Origin: Spiribacter salilacus
GTDB taxonomy: Bacteria; Pseudomonadota; Gammaproteobacteria; Nitrococcales; Nitrococcaceae
NCBI RefSeq assembly: GCF_009649225.1
Contig: NZ_WJPP01000002.1
Location: forward strand, 434,001 to 498,000
Direction of reading: 5' to 3'
DNA length: 64,000 nt
Shown: positions 49,961 through 61,393 of the stretch, piece after piece
Layout: the number at the start of each line of letters is the position of its first letter
How positions within the stretch are numbered: the stretch's first letter is position 1
Translations under genes and position numbers: made by a program
The notes under the pieces: model-generated
Database searches by the model: none
What the model was told of the DNA's origin: nothing
Seen by the model: only the letters and a program-made list of their open reading frames with translations

Positions 49961-51315
49961 GTGTCTTCCCCCTGTTCAGGCGGCAGCATAATGCCCACGG
50001 CTAGGCGTTCTGGCAGCAAATAACGCTCTGCCACCGATTGAATATCTTGCGCGCTCACCGCGGCAATGCCGGCTTGGTAGTCTTGCAGCGTCTGCCAACC
50101 GGCGCCTGTGGTCTCGAGCATGCCAAGCTGCATTGCCTGATAGAACACAGAGTCAAGCTCAAACAAATGATCTGCCAGCAATTGATTGCGGGCGCGCTCA
50201 AGCTCTTCTTCAGTAACCAGCTCGGCCTTTAATGCATCGATTTGGGCACGCAGCGCCTCTTCTACCGCTTCAACCTGGCCATCTGCCGGCACCCCATAAA
50301 GCGAAAAATCGGCTTGTAGGCGAGCCATGGGGTTATATCCAGCGCCGGCGGCCGCTGCCACCTCGCTACCACGAACCAGCTGCTCAGCTAAGCGCGCACC
50401 TTCTCCGCCATCTAAAATCGCTGAGAGCATGAGTAATGCATACACATCGGCGCGATCTTCAACCGTGGCGAATGAGGGCACATCGTAGCTTAAGCGAAGC
50501 TGAGGAATCTGGGCTTGAGCATCCCGATAAATTAATCGCCGCTCGCCCGCTGCATCAAAAACGTTAGGGTCGCGCACTGCCGGTACTTCACGTGCCGGAA
50601 TATCGCCAAAATACTCTTCCGCCAGCGCATAAACAGCATCAGCCTGAACGGCACCTGCCACAATTAACGTGGCATTACTGGGTGAGTACCAATGCTCATA
50701 CCACGACTGCAGATCGTCCAAGCTGATGCTACGAATGTCATCTTCCCATCCGATAATCGGGTGGGCATAACCCGTGCCGGGGTTAGCGACCGCTGCAAAG
50801 CGCTCGCCAAAACGCCCTTCGGGTCGATCATCACTGCGCAGCCGACGCTCTTCAAGAATCACCTCACGCTCGGTGGCAAGGGCATCGTCGGTGAGCTGCA
50901 GATTCATCATCCGATCAGACTCAAGCTCAAAGGCAATCGGCAAACGATCGGCCGCCATAATTTCAAAATAGGCAGTAAAATCGCGGCTGGTAAAGGCGTT
51001 TAAACGCCCCCCTTCGCGCGAAACGATGGCGGAGAATTCGCCCTCAGGAAACTGCTCCGTGCCTTTAAACATCATATGCTCAAGCATGTGCGCGATGCCG
51101 GTAACACCGCGTGCCTCGTAACTCGAGCCCACGTTGTACCAAACCTGCGAAACCACAACCGGTGCGCGATGATCTTCTCTAACGAGCACCTGCATACCGT
51201 TATCAAGTGTAAATCGAGTAATGTTGCCAATATTGTTGTTATTGCCATCATCTGCAAAAGCAGGTGCGGCCATTAACGCGGGAAGCAACGCGAAGATTGC
51301 ATTTCTGGCTGCCAT
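49957..51315 (-). CDS. M16 family zinc peptidase, catalytic subunit
   Basis: A 452-residue secreted zinc peptidase. A signal peptide (NAIFALLPALMAAPAFA, cleaved near residue 21) directs it to the periplasm. The inverted zinc motif is His76-Met-Leu-Glu79-His80 (HMLEH), with the distal Glu in the ATEREVILEERR helix. The substrate is unknown. I chose the ATG at 51315, seven bases after AGAGG; the frame from 51339 adds eight residues and weakens the signal peptide. It is divergent from ftsY across 84 bases. Confidence 0.92.
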   Translation of the reverse strand: MAARNAIFALLPALMAAPAFADDGNNNNIGNITRFTLDNGMQVLVREDHRAPVVVSQVWYNVGSSYEARGVTGIAHMLEHMMFKGTEQFPEGEFSAIVSREGGRLNAFTSRDFTAYFEIMAADRLPIAFELESDRMMNLQLTDDALATEREVILEERRLRSDDRPEGRFGERFAAVANPGTGYAHPIIGWEDDIRSISLDDLQSWYEHWYSPSNATLIVAGAVQADAVYALAEEYFGDIPAREVPAVRDPNVFDAAGERRLIYRDAQAQIPQLRLSYDVPSFATVEDRADVYALLMLSAILDGGEGARLAEQLVRGSEVAAAAGAGYNPMARLQADFSLYGVPADGQVEAVEEALRAQIDALKAELVTEEELERARNQLLADHLFELDSVFYQAMQLGMLETTGAGWQTLQDYQAGIAAVSAQDIQSVAERYLLPERLAVGIMLPPEQGEDT

Positions 51316-51399
51316 TTTTGTGCCTCTTAGTTGAGCCAATTCTGCCGACTGAATGCTAGGATACCGATACTTTGTTCCATCTCCATGGCCAGGAGTTCC

Positions 51400-52377
51400 A
51401 TGCTGCCTTTTAAACGCAACAAAACCGCTAACGAAACTGCTAACGAAACCGGCTTTTTTAGCAAGTTACGCGCAGGGCTCAAACGTACTGGCAGCGGGCT
51501 TGGGCAACTGTTTTCTGGGCGCCAATCGATTGATGCAGACTTACTCGAAGAGTTAGAGACCCATCTGCTCATGGCCGATGTGGGCATTGAGGCCACCACC
51601 CAAATCATCGATGACCTTACCGCTCGGCTAAAACGCAACCAAATAAATGACCCAGATAGCCTGCGTACCGCACTGCGCGAAGATATGTTGGCTATTTTAG
51701 AGCCGGTTGCCCAACCATTGGTTATTCCTCAACAAAAACAACCCTTTGTCATTCTAACAGTGGGCATCAATGGCGCTGGCAAAACAACCACCATCGGTAA
51801 ACTCGCCGCAAAACTCAAACAAGACGGGCATCGTGTTGTGCTGGCTGCCGGCGATACGTTTCGGGCGGCCGCGGTAGAGCAACTCAAGGTTTGGGGTGAG
51901 CGCACAGACATTCCAGTAATCAGCCAACCCACAGGCTCTGATTCAGCGTCAGTCGTTTTTGATTCGCATCAATCAGCGATTGCCCGCGGTGCCGATGTGT
52001 TAATCGCAGACACAGCAGGGCGACTGCACACGCAAGCAAACCTGATGGATGAGTTACGAAAAATTGCCCGGGTGTTAGGCAAACAGGATGAAAACGCTCC
52101 GCATGAGGTATTACTCGTTCTTGATGCCGGCACGGGTCAGAATGCATTGGCGCAAGCAGAGCAGTTTTCCGAGGCGGTTAACGTTAGTGGTTTTGTGCTG
52201 ACTAAACTGGATGGCACCGCCAAGGGCGGCGTGATTTTTGCGATTGCAAAACGCTTTGGCATTCCCGTGCGCTTTATCGGTATCGGTGAAGGCGTTGAGG
52301 ATTTGCGTACGTTTAACGCCGAGGCGTTTGTCGATGCACTACTCGATGTCTCTGCAACGGAAAAAAATGCGTCATGA
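51400..52377 (+). CDS. ftsY: Signal recognition particle receptor FtsY
   Basis: FtsY is the GTPase receptor that brings SRP-ribosome complexes to the membrane translocon. The 325-residue protein has the NG domain with [15 protein letters not shown] (G1), [16 protein letters not shown] (G3) and [10 protein letters not shown] (G4 with closing loop). The acidic N-terminal A domain of E. coli FtsY (about 200 residues) is nearly absent; only about 20 basic residues precede the N domain. I chose the ATG behind AGGAG; a frame from 51331 is rejected. It is the first gene of ftsY-ftsE-ftsX-rpoH. Confidence 0.96.
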   Translation: MLPFKRNKTANETANETGFFSKLRAGLKRTGSGLGQLFSGRQSIDADLLEELETHLLMADVGIEATTQIIDDLTARLKRNQINDPDSLRTALREDMLAILEPVAQPLVIPQQKQPFVILTVGINGAGKTTTIGKLAAKLKQDGHRVVLAAGDTFRAAAVEQLKVWGERTDIPVISQPTGSDSASVVFDSHQSAIARGADVLIADTAGRLHTQANLMDELRKIARVLGKQDENAPHEVLLVLDAGTGQNALAQAEQFSEAVNVSGFVLTKLDGTAKGGVIFAIAKRFGIPVRFIGIGEGVEDLRTFNAEAFVDALLDVSATEKNAS

Positions 52378-53024
52378 TTCGATTTCATGGGGTTGCTAAG
52401 CGTTATCCAGGCGGAAACGATGCGCTGCGTGGTATCTCGTTTGAGGTAACCCAAGGCGAAATGGTGTTTGTGACTGGCCCCAGTGGCGCAGGCAAAAGCA
52501 CGCTTTTGCGTCTTATCCCCCTCCTAGAGCGCCCCACCCGCGGCAGTATCATCGTCAATGACGTCAATCTGGCCACGCTAACACGCCGGCGAATTCCTTA
52601 TTTGCGCCGCTCGATTGGCATGATTTTTCAAGATCATCGCCTGCTGCCCGACCGCTCCGTATTCGATAATGTGGCATTACCACTCGTTATTGCGGGGTTT
52701 GAGCATAAAGAAGCTCAACGCCGTGTTCGTGCAGCGCTTGATAAGGTTGGGTTACTTGATCGAGAACGCAGTGATCCAGCCACGCTTTCGGGTGGTGAAC
52801 AACAACGGGTAGGCATAGCAAGAGCGGTTGTTAGCCGTCCCTCCATTTTAATTGCAGACGAGCCAACCGGAAATCTCGACCCGGCTTTGTCTGAAGAAAT
52901 CATGCGGCTTTTTGAGCAATTTAATCGGATTGGCGTAACGCTGATGATTGCCAGCCATGACCATGCCTTGGTAGAACGACTGGGGCATCGTCGACTTCAT
53001 CTGGCCGATGGGGCGCTCGCATGA
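52374..53024 (+). CDS. ftsE: Cell division ATP-binding protein FtsE
   Basis: FtsE is the ABC ATPase that, with FtsX, activates septal cell-wall hydrolases. The 216-residue protein starts [14 protein letters not shown], has Walker A GPSGAGKSTLLR (35-46), signature LSGGEQQR and Walker B ILIADEPTGN. It overlaps ftsY and ftsX by four bases each. Confidence 0.96.
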   Translation: MIRFHGVAKRYPGGNDALRGISFEVTQGEMVFVTGPSGAGKSTLLRLIPLLERPTRGSIIVNDVNLATLTRRRIPYLRRSIGMIFQDHRLLPDRSVFDNVALPLVIAGFEHKEAQRRVRAALDKVGLLDRERSDPATLSGGEQQRVGIARAVVSRPSILIADEPTGNLDPALSEEIMRLFEQFNRIGVTLMIASHDHALVERLGHRRLHLADGALA

Positions 53025-53938
53025 GATTTTTTACACAACATCTTAGTGCCGCCATTGGCGCACTGGGTGAATTTCAGCGCCGGCTGACGGGTAACTTGAT
53101 GACAATCACGGTCATCGGTATTGCCCTAGCATTGCCAGCGATTTTCATTCTTGCCCTCGATAATTTGGCCGAAGTATCCCAAGACTGGGACGGCACGCCG
53201 AGCGCTAATGTCTACCTAGAACGCACGCTCAGCGAGCAGGAGCAAACCGCACTGCTATCGCAAATTGATGCGCTATCTGGCATTACGCGCAGCGTTTTAA
53301 TCAGCGCCGAGCAGGGCAAAACAACCTTTGCCGAGCGCACCGGCATGGCTGAAATGCTCAATTTGCTTGAGCAAAATCCATTCCCGGCAGTTATTCAAGC
53401 CACGCCCGTGAACACCCTTAACCCAGATGAGGTAAGCGCATTGGTCGGCACGCTTGCTGATTTACCAGGCGTGGAAGATGTGCGTCTTGACCAAGCTTGG
53501 CTGCAGCGCCTGCAAACCATCGTAGACCTAGCTAGCCGAGCCACGGGGTTAATCGGCGCCCTGCTGGCAATTGCCGTTGTGCTTGTGGTGGGCAATACCA
53601 TTCGGTTGGATATTGAAAATCGCCGGAGCGAAATTGAGATTATGAAGCTCATTGGCGGTACTGATGCCTTTGTGCGCCGGCCTTTTGTTTACACCGGTTT
53701 CTGGCATGGCTTGATGGGTGGCATGCTGGCGTGGATACTAAGCGCCATTGTGATTGCCGTGGTTGCACGGCCAGCTAATCGCCTTGCCGGTTTATACGAC
53801 TCGGGGTTTGCGCTCAGTGGACCCTGGCTAGCAGATGGGCTGACTATTGTGGCAACCGGCGTTTTTCTCGGCTTGGTTGGCGCTTGGGTGGCGGTAACTC
53901 AACACCTTCGCCGCATTGAGCCTGGAGAGGGAACTTAA
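53021..53938 (+). CDS. ftsX: Cell division protein FtsX
   Basis: FtsX is the membrane partner of FtsE. The 305-residue protein has a first membrane helix at about 25-47, a periplasmic domain (about 50-165) that contacts hydrolase activators such as EnvC, and three more helices (about 175-195, 225-250, 270-292). [21 protein letters not shown] is the cytosolic coupling loop toward FtsE. It overlaps ftsE by four bases and is followed 25 bases later by rpoH. Confidence 0.95.
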   Translation: MRFFTQHLSAAIGALGEFQRRLTGNLMTITVIGIALALPAIFILALDNLAEVSQDWDGTPSANVYLERTLSEQEQTALLSQIDALSGITRSVLISAEQGKTTFAERTGMAEMLNLLEQNPFPAVIQATPVNTLNPDEVSALVGTLADLPGVEDVRLDQAWLQRLQTIVDLASRATGLIGALLAIAVVLVVGNTIRLDIENRRSEIEIMKLIGGTDAFVRRPFVYTGFWHGLMGGMLAWILSAIVIAVVARPANRLAGLYDSGFALSGPWLADGLTIVATGVFLGLVGAWVAVTQHLRRIEPGEGT

Positions 53939-53963
53939 AGCCTTAATTGGGCTCAAATTGGGT

Positions 53964-54833
53964 ATGAATAACGCATTAATTGCAACAGATATCAATCGCT
54001 TGCCTCTACGGGCAGGTAGCGAGGAGCAGTACATTCAGGCGGTTAACGCTATTCCAGCGTTAGACGCAGAAACTGAACAGGATCTTGCCCTGCGCTACTT
54101 CGAGCATAACGACCTAGAAGCCGCGCGTTGGCTTGTGCTGGCGCACTTGCGCTTTGTAGTGCATGTAGCACGGGGTTACAACGGCTATGGGCTGCCGCTA
54201 GCCGATCTGATTCAAGAAGGCAATGTGGGCCTGATGAAAGCGGTTAAGCGTTTTGACCCCGCCGTTGGCGTGCGCTTGGTGTCTTTTGCCGTGCATTGGA
54301 TCCGATCAGAGATTCATGAGTTTATTTTGCGCAACTGGCGCATCGTTAAGGTGGCCACCACCAAGGCGCAGCGTAAGCTCTTTTTTAATCTCCGTAGCGC
54401 TAAAAAGCGCCTGGGTTGGTTGAATCGGCAAGAGGTTGAGGCCGTGGCGTCAGACTTAGGCGTTAAGCCCGAAGTTGTGACCGAAATGGAATCTCGGCTT
54501 GCTGCACAAGATGTAGAGTTTGACCCCGGGCCAGAAACAGATACCGAAGAACCACATGCCAGTGCACCGGCACAGTATTTAATGGCCGATAATGCAGACC
54601 CTGCCAGCTCGCTTGAGCAAACAGACTGGGATGACTCACGTGAGCAGTCGCTACAACAGGCAATGAGCGCACTGGATGCGCGCAGTCGCGATATCCTTGT
54701 GCGCCGCTGGCTAGATGAGCCGAAGGCCACATTACAAACTTTGGCAGACGAATACGGCGTGTCTGCTGAGCGTATCAGGCAGCTTGAAAAGCAGAGCATT
54801 ACCCAGCTCAAAGCACAATTGCAGAGCGCCTAA
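53964..54833 (+). CDS. rpoH: RNA polymerase sigma-32 factor (heat shock)
   Basis: RpoH directs transcription of heat-shock chaperones and proteases. The 289-residue protein has region 2 ([51 protein letters not shown]) and the RpoH box QRKLFFNLR at 136-144, which marks sigma-32 rather than other sigma-70 proteins. Region 4 is at the C-terminus ([20 protein letters not shown]). I chose the ATG at 53964; a TTG at 53916 lies inside ftsX. No strong ribosome site is seen before the ATG (AATTGGGT), which may suit translational control. It converges with radC with a four-base overlap. Confidence 0.96.
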   Translation: MNNALIATDINRLPLRAGSEEQYIQAVNAIPALDAETEQDLALRYFEHNDLEAARWLVLAHLRFVVHVARGYNGYGLPLADLIQEGNVGLMKAVKRFDPAVGVRLVSFAVHWIRSEIHEFILRNWRIVKVATTKAQRKLFFNLRSAKKRLGWLNRQEVEAVASDLGVKPEVVTEMESRLAAQDVEFDPGPETDTEEPHASAPAQYLMADNADPASSLEQTDWDDSREQSLQQAMSALDARSRDILVRRWLDEPKATLQTLADEYGVSAERIRQLEKQSITQLKAQLQSA

Positions 54834-55504
54834 ATCAAGCCACGCTCAACAAAGCTGACCGGTCGCCCCTCGCCAATCACAAAGTGATCGAGCACACGAA
54901 TATCGACAGTACCGAGTGCTTTTTCCAAGCGCTCGGTCATTGTTTCGTCAGCACGACTAGGCTCGGCAACCCCTGATGGGTGATTGTGTGCAAGGATAAC
55001 CGCCGCGGCATTTAAATCGAGCGCTCGTCGCACCACTTCACGCGGGTAAACACTGGCACAATCAATTGTGCCGCGAAATAGCTCTTCAAACGCAATCACT
55101 TGATGGCGATTGTCTAAAAATAAGCAAGCAAAAACCTCGTGCTCTAAGTGACGCAATCGCGATATTAGATACCGCCGCGTATCCTCTGGCCCGGTTAAAG
55201 AATCACCCCGCATCAAGCGGGCGCGCAAGTGCCGGCGAGACATTTCAAGCACCGCCTGCAGCTGCACATACTTAGCCGGGCCTAAGCCATGATGCGATGA
55301 AAAGGTTTTGTTGTCGGCCTCCAGCAAGGGACGTAAACCACCAAACTGCTGTAATAAACCGCGCGCCAAATCCACCGCCGTATGCCCTCGCACACCCGTT
55401 CGCAAAAAAATGGCCAGCAATTCTGCATCAGACAATGCCGTTGGACCCTGCCCCAAAAGTTTCTCCCGCGGCCGCTCTGCCTCGGGCCAATCCATAATTC
55501 CCAC
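54830..55504 (-). CDS. radC: RadC family protein (JAMM metalloprotease-like)
   Basis: A 224-residue protein with an N-terminal helix-hairpin-helix-like part (about 1-95, [15 protein letters not shown]) and a C-terminal JAMM domain whose metal motif is HNHPSG with a later Asp. It was first linked to DNA repair, but the function of RadC is not settled. The GTG at 55504 gives the family N-terminus ([16 protein letters not shown]) and has GGAGAG in front; an ATG three codons later is possible. It is divergent from coaBC. Confidence 0.94.
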   Translation of the reverse strand: MGIMDWPEAERPREKLLGQGPTALSDAELLAIFLRTGVRGHTAVDLARGLLQQFGGLRPLLEADNKTFSSHHGLGPAKYVQLQAVLEMSRRHLRARLMRGDSLTGPEDTRRYLISRLRHLEHEVFACLFLDNRHQVIAFEELFRGTIDCASVYPREVVRRALDLNAAAVILAHNHPSGVAEPSRADETMTERLEKALGTVDIRVLDHFVIGEGRPVSFVERGLI

Positions 55505-55579
55505 CGCATCTCTCCCTGTTCAGCCAGCGCAGAACAGTGTAACTTCGCGACTTTGGAAGACCTGTGAACCAGTTCCGCT

Positions 55580-56773
55580 ATGACACTGATCGGTGAACGT
55601 ATTCTGCTGGGGGTTAGTGGTGGCATTGCCGCCTATAAGGCTCCAGATTTGGTCCGCCGCCTTCGCGATGCCGGCGCTGAAGTGCGTGTGGTACTTACCG
55701 ACGGCGCACAAGCCTTTGTGGGGCCCCTGACGTTTCAGGCGGTAGCGCATACACGCGTGCACACAGAATTACTCGACTCTGAAGCAGAGGCCGGCATGGG
55801 CCACATTGAATTGGCGCGCTGGGCAACTCGTGTTGTCATCGCACCGGCTAGTGCAAACTGCTTAGCAAGACTTGCCCACGGCTTTGCTAATGATTTACTG
55901 AGCACGTTATGCCTTGCCACACAGGCACCTATTACCGTCTGCCCAGCGATGAACCACATCATGTGGCAAGCGCCCGCCACAAAGCATAATCTTGCACAAC
56001 TTGAGCAGCGGGGCATCCGTATTTTGGGCCCTATCGATGGCCCATTAGCCGAGGGCGAGTCAGGGCCAGGGCGGTTAATGGAACCGCTGGATATTGTTCA
56101 GGCGCTTAGCATTAACAAGGCTGGCGCGCTGGCGGGCAAAACCCTCCTTATCACCGCTGGCCCCACGCATGAGCCGATTGATCCGGTGCGCTTTATTGGT
56201 AATCGCAGTAGTGGGCGAATGGGTTATGCCATTGCTACTGCCGCCGCACAGCAGGGCGCAACGGTTACCCTCATTAGTGGGCCGACAGCCTTATCCACAC
56301 CGCACGGTGTAGAACGCATTAACGTATCCACCGCGCTCGAAATGCATGACGCGGTGATGCAGCACATTAAAGGCAAAGCAATTTTTATTGCTGCCGCGGC
56401 CGTTGCTGACTATCGCATCGCCACGCCAGCTGCACAGAAAATAAAAAAATCAACGGCACAAACATCGCTAACCCTTATCCCTAATCCAGATATTGTTGCC
56501 GAAGCCGCGGCTTTGCCTAATCGGCCGTATATCGTTGGGTTTGCGGCAGAAACCGAAGCGGTTATCGACAATGCCCGCGCCAAGCGCGAGCGTAAGGGGC
56601 TCGATATGATCGCGGCCAATCAGGTTGGCCCGGGTTTAGGTTTTGATACCGAAGATAATTGTTTGCATATCCTGTCGGAACATGCAGAGCGCACGCTGGG
56701 GCCAGCACCCAAACCAAGCCTGGCAAACGAACTTCTTTTATTGATTGCAGATGCGGTAAATGAACAACATTGA
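55580..56773 (+). CDS. coaBC: Bifunctional phosphopantothenoylcysteine decarboxylase / phosphopantothenate-cysteine ligase
   Basis: CoaBC catalyses two steps of CoA synthesis. The 397-residue protein has the FMN-dependent CoaC half (about 1-190) with [13 protein letters not shown], the catalytic His in GHIELARWA and Cys-containing ACPAMN-like CPAMNHIMW. The CTP-dependent CoaB half (about 190-397) has [20 protein letters not shown] (broken across the loop), the Lys-rich KIKKS and NPDIV. It overlaps dut by 14 bases, the usual order. Confidence 0.96.
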   Translation: MTLIGERILLGVSGGIAAYKAPDLVRRLRDAGAEVRVVLTDGAQAFVGPLTFQAVAHTRVHTELLDSEAEAGMGHIELARWATRVVIAPASANCLARLAHGFANDLLSTLCLATQAPITVCPAMNHIMWQAPATKHNLAQLEQRGIRILGPIDGPLAEGESGPGRLMEPLDIVQALSINKAGALAGKTLLITAGPTHEPIDPVRFIGNRSSGRMGYAIATAAAQQGATVTLISGPTALSTPHGVERINVSTALEMHDAVMQHIKGKAIFIAAAAVADYRIATPAAQKIKKSTAQTSLTLIPNPDIVAEAAALPNRPYIVGFAAETEAVIDNARAKRERKGLDMIAANQVGPGLGFDTEDNCLHILSEHAERTLGPAPKPSLANELLLLIADAVNEQH

Positions 56774-57215
56774 AATAAAAATTCTCGACCAACGCTTAGG
56801 CAATGAATTTCCGTTTCCAGACTACGCCACGGCGGGGTCTGCTGGCATTGATCTTAGAGCGTGTCTTGATGCGCCTTTGAACTTACAGCCTAGGCAGACA
56901 GAGCTAATCCCCTCCGGCATGGCCGTGCACATTGCAGATGCTGAGCATGCCGCGGTTGTCCTGCCACGCTCTGGGCTTGGCCATAAACACGGCATTGTGC
57001 TGGGTAATTTAGTGGGGTTAATTGACTCTGACTATCAGGGTGAAATCTTTATCTCTTGCTGGAATCGCAGTGATACCACTTTTAATATCGAACCTGGTGA
57101 GCGCATCGCGCAATTGGTTTTTTTACCCATCAGCCGCCCTCAATTTAATGTGGTTAAAGACTTTGAGCAGAGCACCCGTGGTGAAGGCGGGTTTGGACAC
57201 ACCGGCCGACAATAA
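56760..57215 (+). CDS. dut: Deoxyuridine triphosphatase
   Basis: Dut hydrolyses dUTP to dUMP, which keeps uracil out of DNA and feeds dTMP synthesis. The 151-residue trimeric enzyme shows its five motifs in order: [41 protein letters not shown] and the C-terminal [10 protein letters not shown] that closes the site. It overlaps coaBC and is 27 bases before algC. Confidence 0.97.
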   Translation: MNNIEIKILDQRLGNEFPFPDYATAGSAGIDLRACLDAPLNLQPRQTELIPSGMAVHIADAEHAAVVLPRSGLGHKHGIVLGNLVGLIDSDYQGEIFISCWNRSDTTFNIEPGERIAQLVFLPISRPQFNVVKDFEQSTRGEGGFGHTGRQ

Positions 57216-57242
57216 ATAAAGAAATGATAAGGGACAGCCACC

Positions 57243-58625
57243 GTGACTGTTATCGATGAAACCATCCTGCGTGCTTATGATATTCGGGGCATTGTCGATC
57301 AAGATTTAACCGAAGCCACCGTTAAAGCGCTTGGGCATGCCATTGGCAGCGTCGCCGCTTCACATCAACAAGAGCGAGTTGTGGTGGGGTATGACGGGCG
57401 GGCCTCAAGCCCTCGGCTAGCCGCCGCGTTGCGCGCTGGCCTAATGGCCGCCGGGCGAACCGTCATCGATATTGGCGAAGTTCCTACACCTTTGGTGTAT
57501 TTTGCAACTTATCACTTAAACACGGGCGCCGGCATTGCCATTACTGGCAGCCATAATCCGCCGGATTACAACGGCTTAAAAACCGTCATGAACCATGGCC
57601 CATTTTGGGGCGAGGCCATTAAAGACCTCGGCCGTCGGCTGCGCGAAGATGACCTGGTTAACGGCCAAGGCAGCACAGAATCAGTGGATATCCGCCCAGC
57701 CTATTTAGAAAAAATCCAGCAAGGCATCGATCTTAAGCGGCCACTCAAAGTTGTTATCGACTGCGGTAATGGCGTGCCTGGCGGGCTGGCGCCTGAGCTC
57801 TTGAAATCGCTTGGCGCAGACGTCATTCCACTTTTTTGCGAGGTAGACGGGCAATTCCCCAATCACCACCCAGACCCCAGCCTGCCAGAGAATCTCCAAG
57901 ACCTAATTGCCACGGTTAAGGCGCAGTCTGCCGATGTTGGCATTGCGTTTGATGGCGATGGCGATCGCCTCGGCGTGGTTGATGAGCAGGGCCATATTAT
58001 TTGGGCTGACCGGCAAATGATGCTGTATGCACGCGAGGTGCTGCGAGAGCGCCCAGGCGAAGCGGTGATCTTTGATGTGAAATGCAGCGGTGCGCTTGCC
58101 ACGGTAATTGAACAAGCCGGTGGACAGCCACTGATGTGGAAAACCGGTCACTCCCTGATTAAAGAGAAACTGCGCGAGACAAATGCCCCGCTAGCCGGCG
58201 AGATGAGTGGCCATTTGTTTTTTAATGATCGCTGGTATGGCTTTGATGATGCCCTGTATGCCGCTGCGCGGTTATTAGAGATTCTGGCGACTGATACCCG
58301 GCCTGCGTCTGCCATTTTTGCCGAACTCCCCGAGCCGCTCAGCACGCCAGAAATTCGCCTTGATCTTAACGAGGGCGAACCACACCGACTAATCACCGCG
58401 ATTATGCAAACCGCTGCCTCTCAGCAAGACCACGCCAAAGTGACCACCCTTGATGGGTTGCGGATGGATTTTGCAGATGGCTGGGGGCTGGTGCGCGCAT
58501 CAAACACTCAGCCCTGCCTTGTTATGCGCTTTGAGGGCCAAGATGAGACAGCACTTCAGCGCATTCGAGCCCATTTCCAAAACCTAATTCAGCAAGCAGC
58601 CAGCACAGAAAAAATCAGTATTTGA
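57243..58625 (+). CDS. algC: Phosphomannomutase / phosphoglucomutase
   Basis: AlgC interconverts 1- and 6-phosphates of mannose and glucose for exopolysaccharide and LPS sugars. The 460-residue protein has the phosphoserine loop TGSHNPPDYNG (Ser103), the Mg loop DGDGDR (237-242), the sugar loop GEMSGHLFF and the phosphate-binding RASNTQPCLVMRFE. The dut-algC-argB order matches Pseudomonas, although a cytochrome peroxidase gene is inserted here between algC and argB. Confidence 0.95.
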   Translation: MTVIDETILRAYDIRGIVDQDLTEATVKALGHAIGSVAASHQQERVVVGYDGRASSPRLAAALRAGLMAAGRTVIDIGEVPTPLVYFATYHLNTGAGIAITGSHNPPDYNGLKTVMNHGPFWGEAIKDLGRRLREDDLVNGQGSTESVDIRPAYLEKIQQGIDLKRPLKVVIDCGNGVPGGLAPELLKSLGADVIPLFCEVDGQFPNHHPDPSLPENLQDLIATVKAQSADVGIAFDGDGDRLGVVDEQGHIIWADRQMMLYAREVLRERPGEAVIFDVKCSGALATVIEQAGGQPLMWKTGHSLIKEKLRETNAPLAGEMSGHLFFNDRWYGFDDALYAAARLLEILATDTRPASAIFAELPEPLSTPEIRLDLNEGEPHRLITAIMQTAASQQDHAKVTTLDGLRMDFADGWGLVRASNTQPCLVMRFEGQDETALQRIRAHFQNLIQQAASTEKISI

Positions 58626-58635
58626 CCCCGGTCAA
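58622..58635. promoter_or_regulatory. FNR/ANR-like palindrome upstream of the cytochrome c peroxidase gene
   Basis: TTGACCCCGGTCAA is a dyad (TTGACC and GGTCAA arms) that fits TTGAT-N4-ATCAA at eight of ten positions. A weak -10 (TAAGCT, 58658-58663) lies about 30 bases downstream, as in class II FNR promoters. It overlaps the algC stop. Bacterial cytochrome c peroxidases are often FNR/ANR-controlled, but binding here is inference. Confidence 0.4.
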
Positions 58636-58699
58636 GATTCCCAATTGCGGGTAGGCATAAGCTCCTAAACAGAACAACGTTACTAAGGAGTGTAAAACC

Positions 58700-59776
58700 A
58701 TGAAAGCCGCCTACTCGCTAACCGCGGCCGTTGCACTGGGATTGGGCAGTAGCCTTGCGGCTGCTGACGATGCCATGCTTGAACGGGCACAATTGCTGTT
58801 TAAGCCAATTCCAGACAGTGCCGAAGATGTTTTAGCTGATCGTAACCCAATGACGCCAGAGAAGATCGAGCTGGGTGAGATGCTATTCTTCGACCCCCGA
58901 CTGTCTGCTAGTCAAACCATAAGCTGTAATACCTGCCATAACGTGGGCATGGGTGGTGATGACAACATCCCAACCTCCATTGGTCATGACTGGCAGCGTG
59001 GCCCGCGTAACTCACCCACCATTTTTAATGCGGTGTTTAACGTAGCCCAGTTCTGGGATGGCCGGGCAGAAGACCTTCAGGAGCAGGCCAAAGGCCCCAT
59101 TCAGGCTGGCGTTGAAATGAACAACACGCCCGATAACTTAGAGCGCACGCTCAATAGTATCGAGACCTACGTGGAAATGTTTAACGAAGCCTTCCCGGAT
59201 GATCCTAACCCGGTAAGCTTCGATAACGTTGCTTCCTCGCTTGAGGTCTATCAGGCTACGTTAATTACGCCAGATGCGCCGTTTGACCTTTACCTTAAAG
59301 GGGATAAGGACGCACTGACGGAGCAACAGATGGCCGGCTTGGATGCATTTATGAACAAAGGCTGTGTGGCCTGTCATAACGGCGTTAATGTGGGCGGTCA
59401 GGGCTACTACCCGTTTGGTGTTATCTCACGTCCAGGCGCTGATATTCTGCCCGATGACGACTTGGGTCGTGCGCAGGTTACGGAAACAGCGGCAGATCGC
59501 TATGTCTTCCGCTCTCCGTCACTGCGTAATGTGGAGCTAACGGCACCTTACTTCCACTCAGGCAACGTGTGGAGCCTGCGTGAAGCGGTTGCGGTGATGA
59601 ACGACTCTCAGCTCGGCAGCTTACTCAGCGACCAAGAAGTAGAAGACGTAACGGCGTTCTTGCGCGCACTGACTGGCAAGCAGCCCGACGTGGTCTATCC
59701 GGTTATGCCCGTGCGTACAGATAGCACGCCACTGCCTGATATCCCGGACTACCCACGGGGTGCTGCGGCTAACTGA
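58700..59776 (+). CDS. Di-heme cytochrome c peroxidase
   Basis: A 358-residue periplasmic enzyme that reduces hydrogen peroxide with electrons from small cytochromes. A signal peptide (MKAAYSLTAAVALGLGSSLAAA) precedes two c-type heme sites, CNTCH (about 76-80) in the peroxidatic domain and CVACH (about 223-227) in the electron-transfer domain. GPRNSPTIFNAVFN, FWDGRAEDLQEQAKGPI and RSPSLRNVELTAPYFHSG are typical of CcpA/MauG-type enzymes. The Met in the second-domain region (EAVAVMND) is consistent with the peroxidase class. A good AAGGAG site precedes the ATG, and a terminator follows. Confidence 0.93.
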   Translation: MKAAYSLTAAVALGLGSSLAAADDAMLERAQLLFKPIPDSAEDVLADRNPMTPEKIELGEMLFFDPRLSASQTISCNTCHNVGMGGDDNIPTSIGHDWQRGPRNSPTIFNAVFNVAQFWDGRAEDLQEQAKGPIQAGVEMNNTPDNLERTLNSIETYVEMFNEAFPDDPNPVSFDNVASSLEVYQATLITPDAPFDLYLKGDKDALTEQQMAGLDAFMNKGCVACHNGVNVGGQGYYPFGVISRPGADILPDDDLGRAQVTETAADRYVFRSPSLRNVELTAPYFHSGNVWSLREAVAVMNDSQLGSLLSDQEVEDVTAFLRALTGKQPDVVYPVMPVRTDSTPLPDIPDYPRGAAAN

Positions 59777-59818
59777 TCCGCAGTCATGCTTGCGCCCTGG
59801 CTCGCGGGGCGCCAACAT

Positions 59819-59848
59819 AAAGCCGCACAAACCCTGTGCGGCTTTTTT
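59819..59848 (+). terminator. Rho-independent terminator after the cytochrome c peroxidase gene
   Basis: An 11-pair stem, AAAGCCGCACA (59819-59829) with TGTGCGGCTTT (59835-59845), has a five-base loop and a run of six Ts (59843-59848). It separates the peroxidase from argB. Confidence 0.93.
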
Positions 59849-59864
59849 ATTTTGCGGAAATTAA

Positions 59865-61389
<1,525 letters not shown>

Positions 61390-61393
61390 GGTT

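Noticed and set aside
48638-51315. M16 proteases as leader peptidases of the TTL-PqqD system
   Set aside because: Both have signal peptides and belong to the conserved rsmD/ftsYEX neighbourhood found without TTL genes, so the nearness is more likely synteny than function.
54314-54811. 165-residue open frame on the minus strand
   Set aside because: Antisense to rpoH, Ser/Cys-rich, no start context; the rpoH motifs are unmistakable on the other strand.
58700-59776. Di-heme protein as a MauG partner of the DoxX/MauE-like gene
   Set aside because: It is 11 kb away with its own promoter and terminator and matches ordinary cytochrome c peroxidases.
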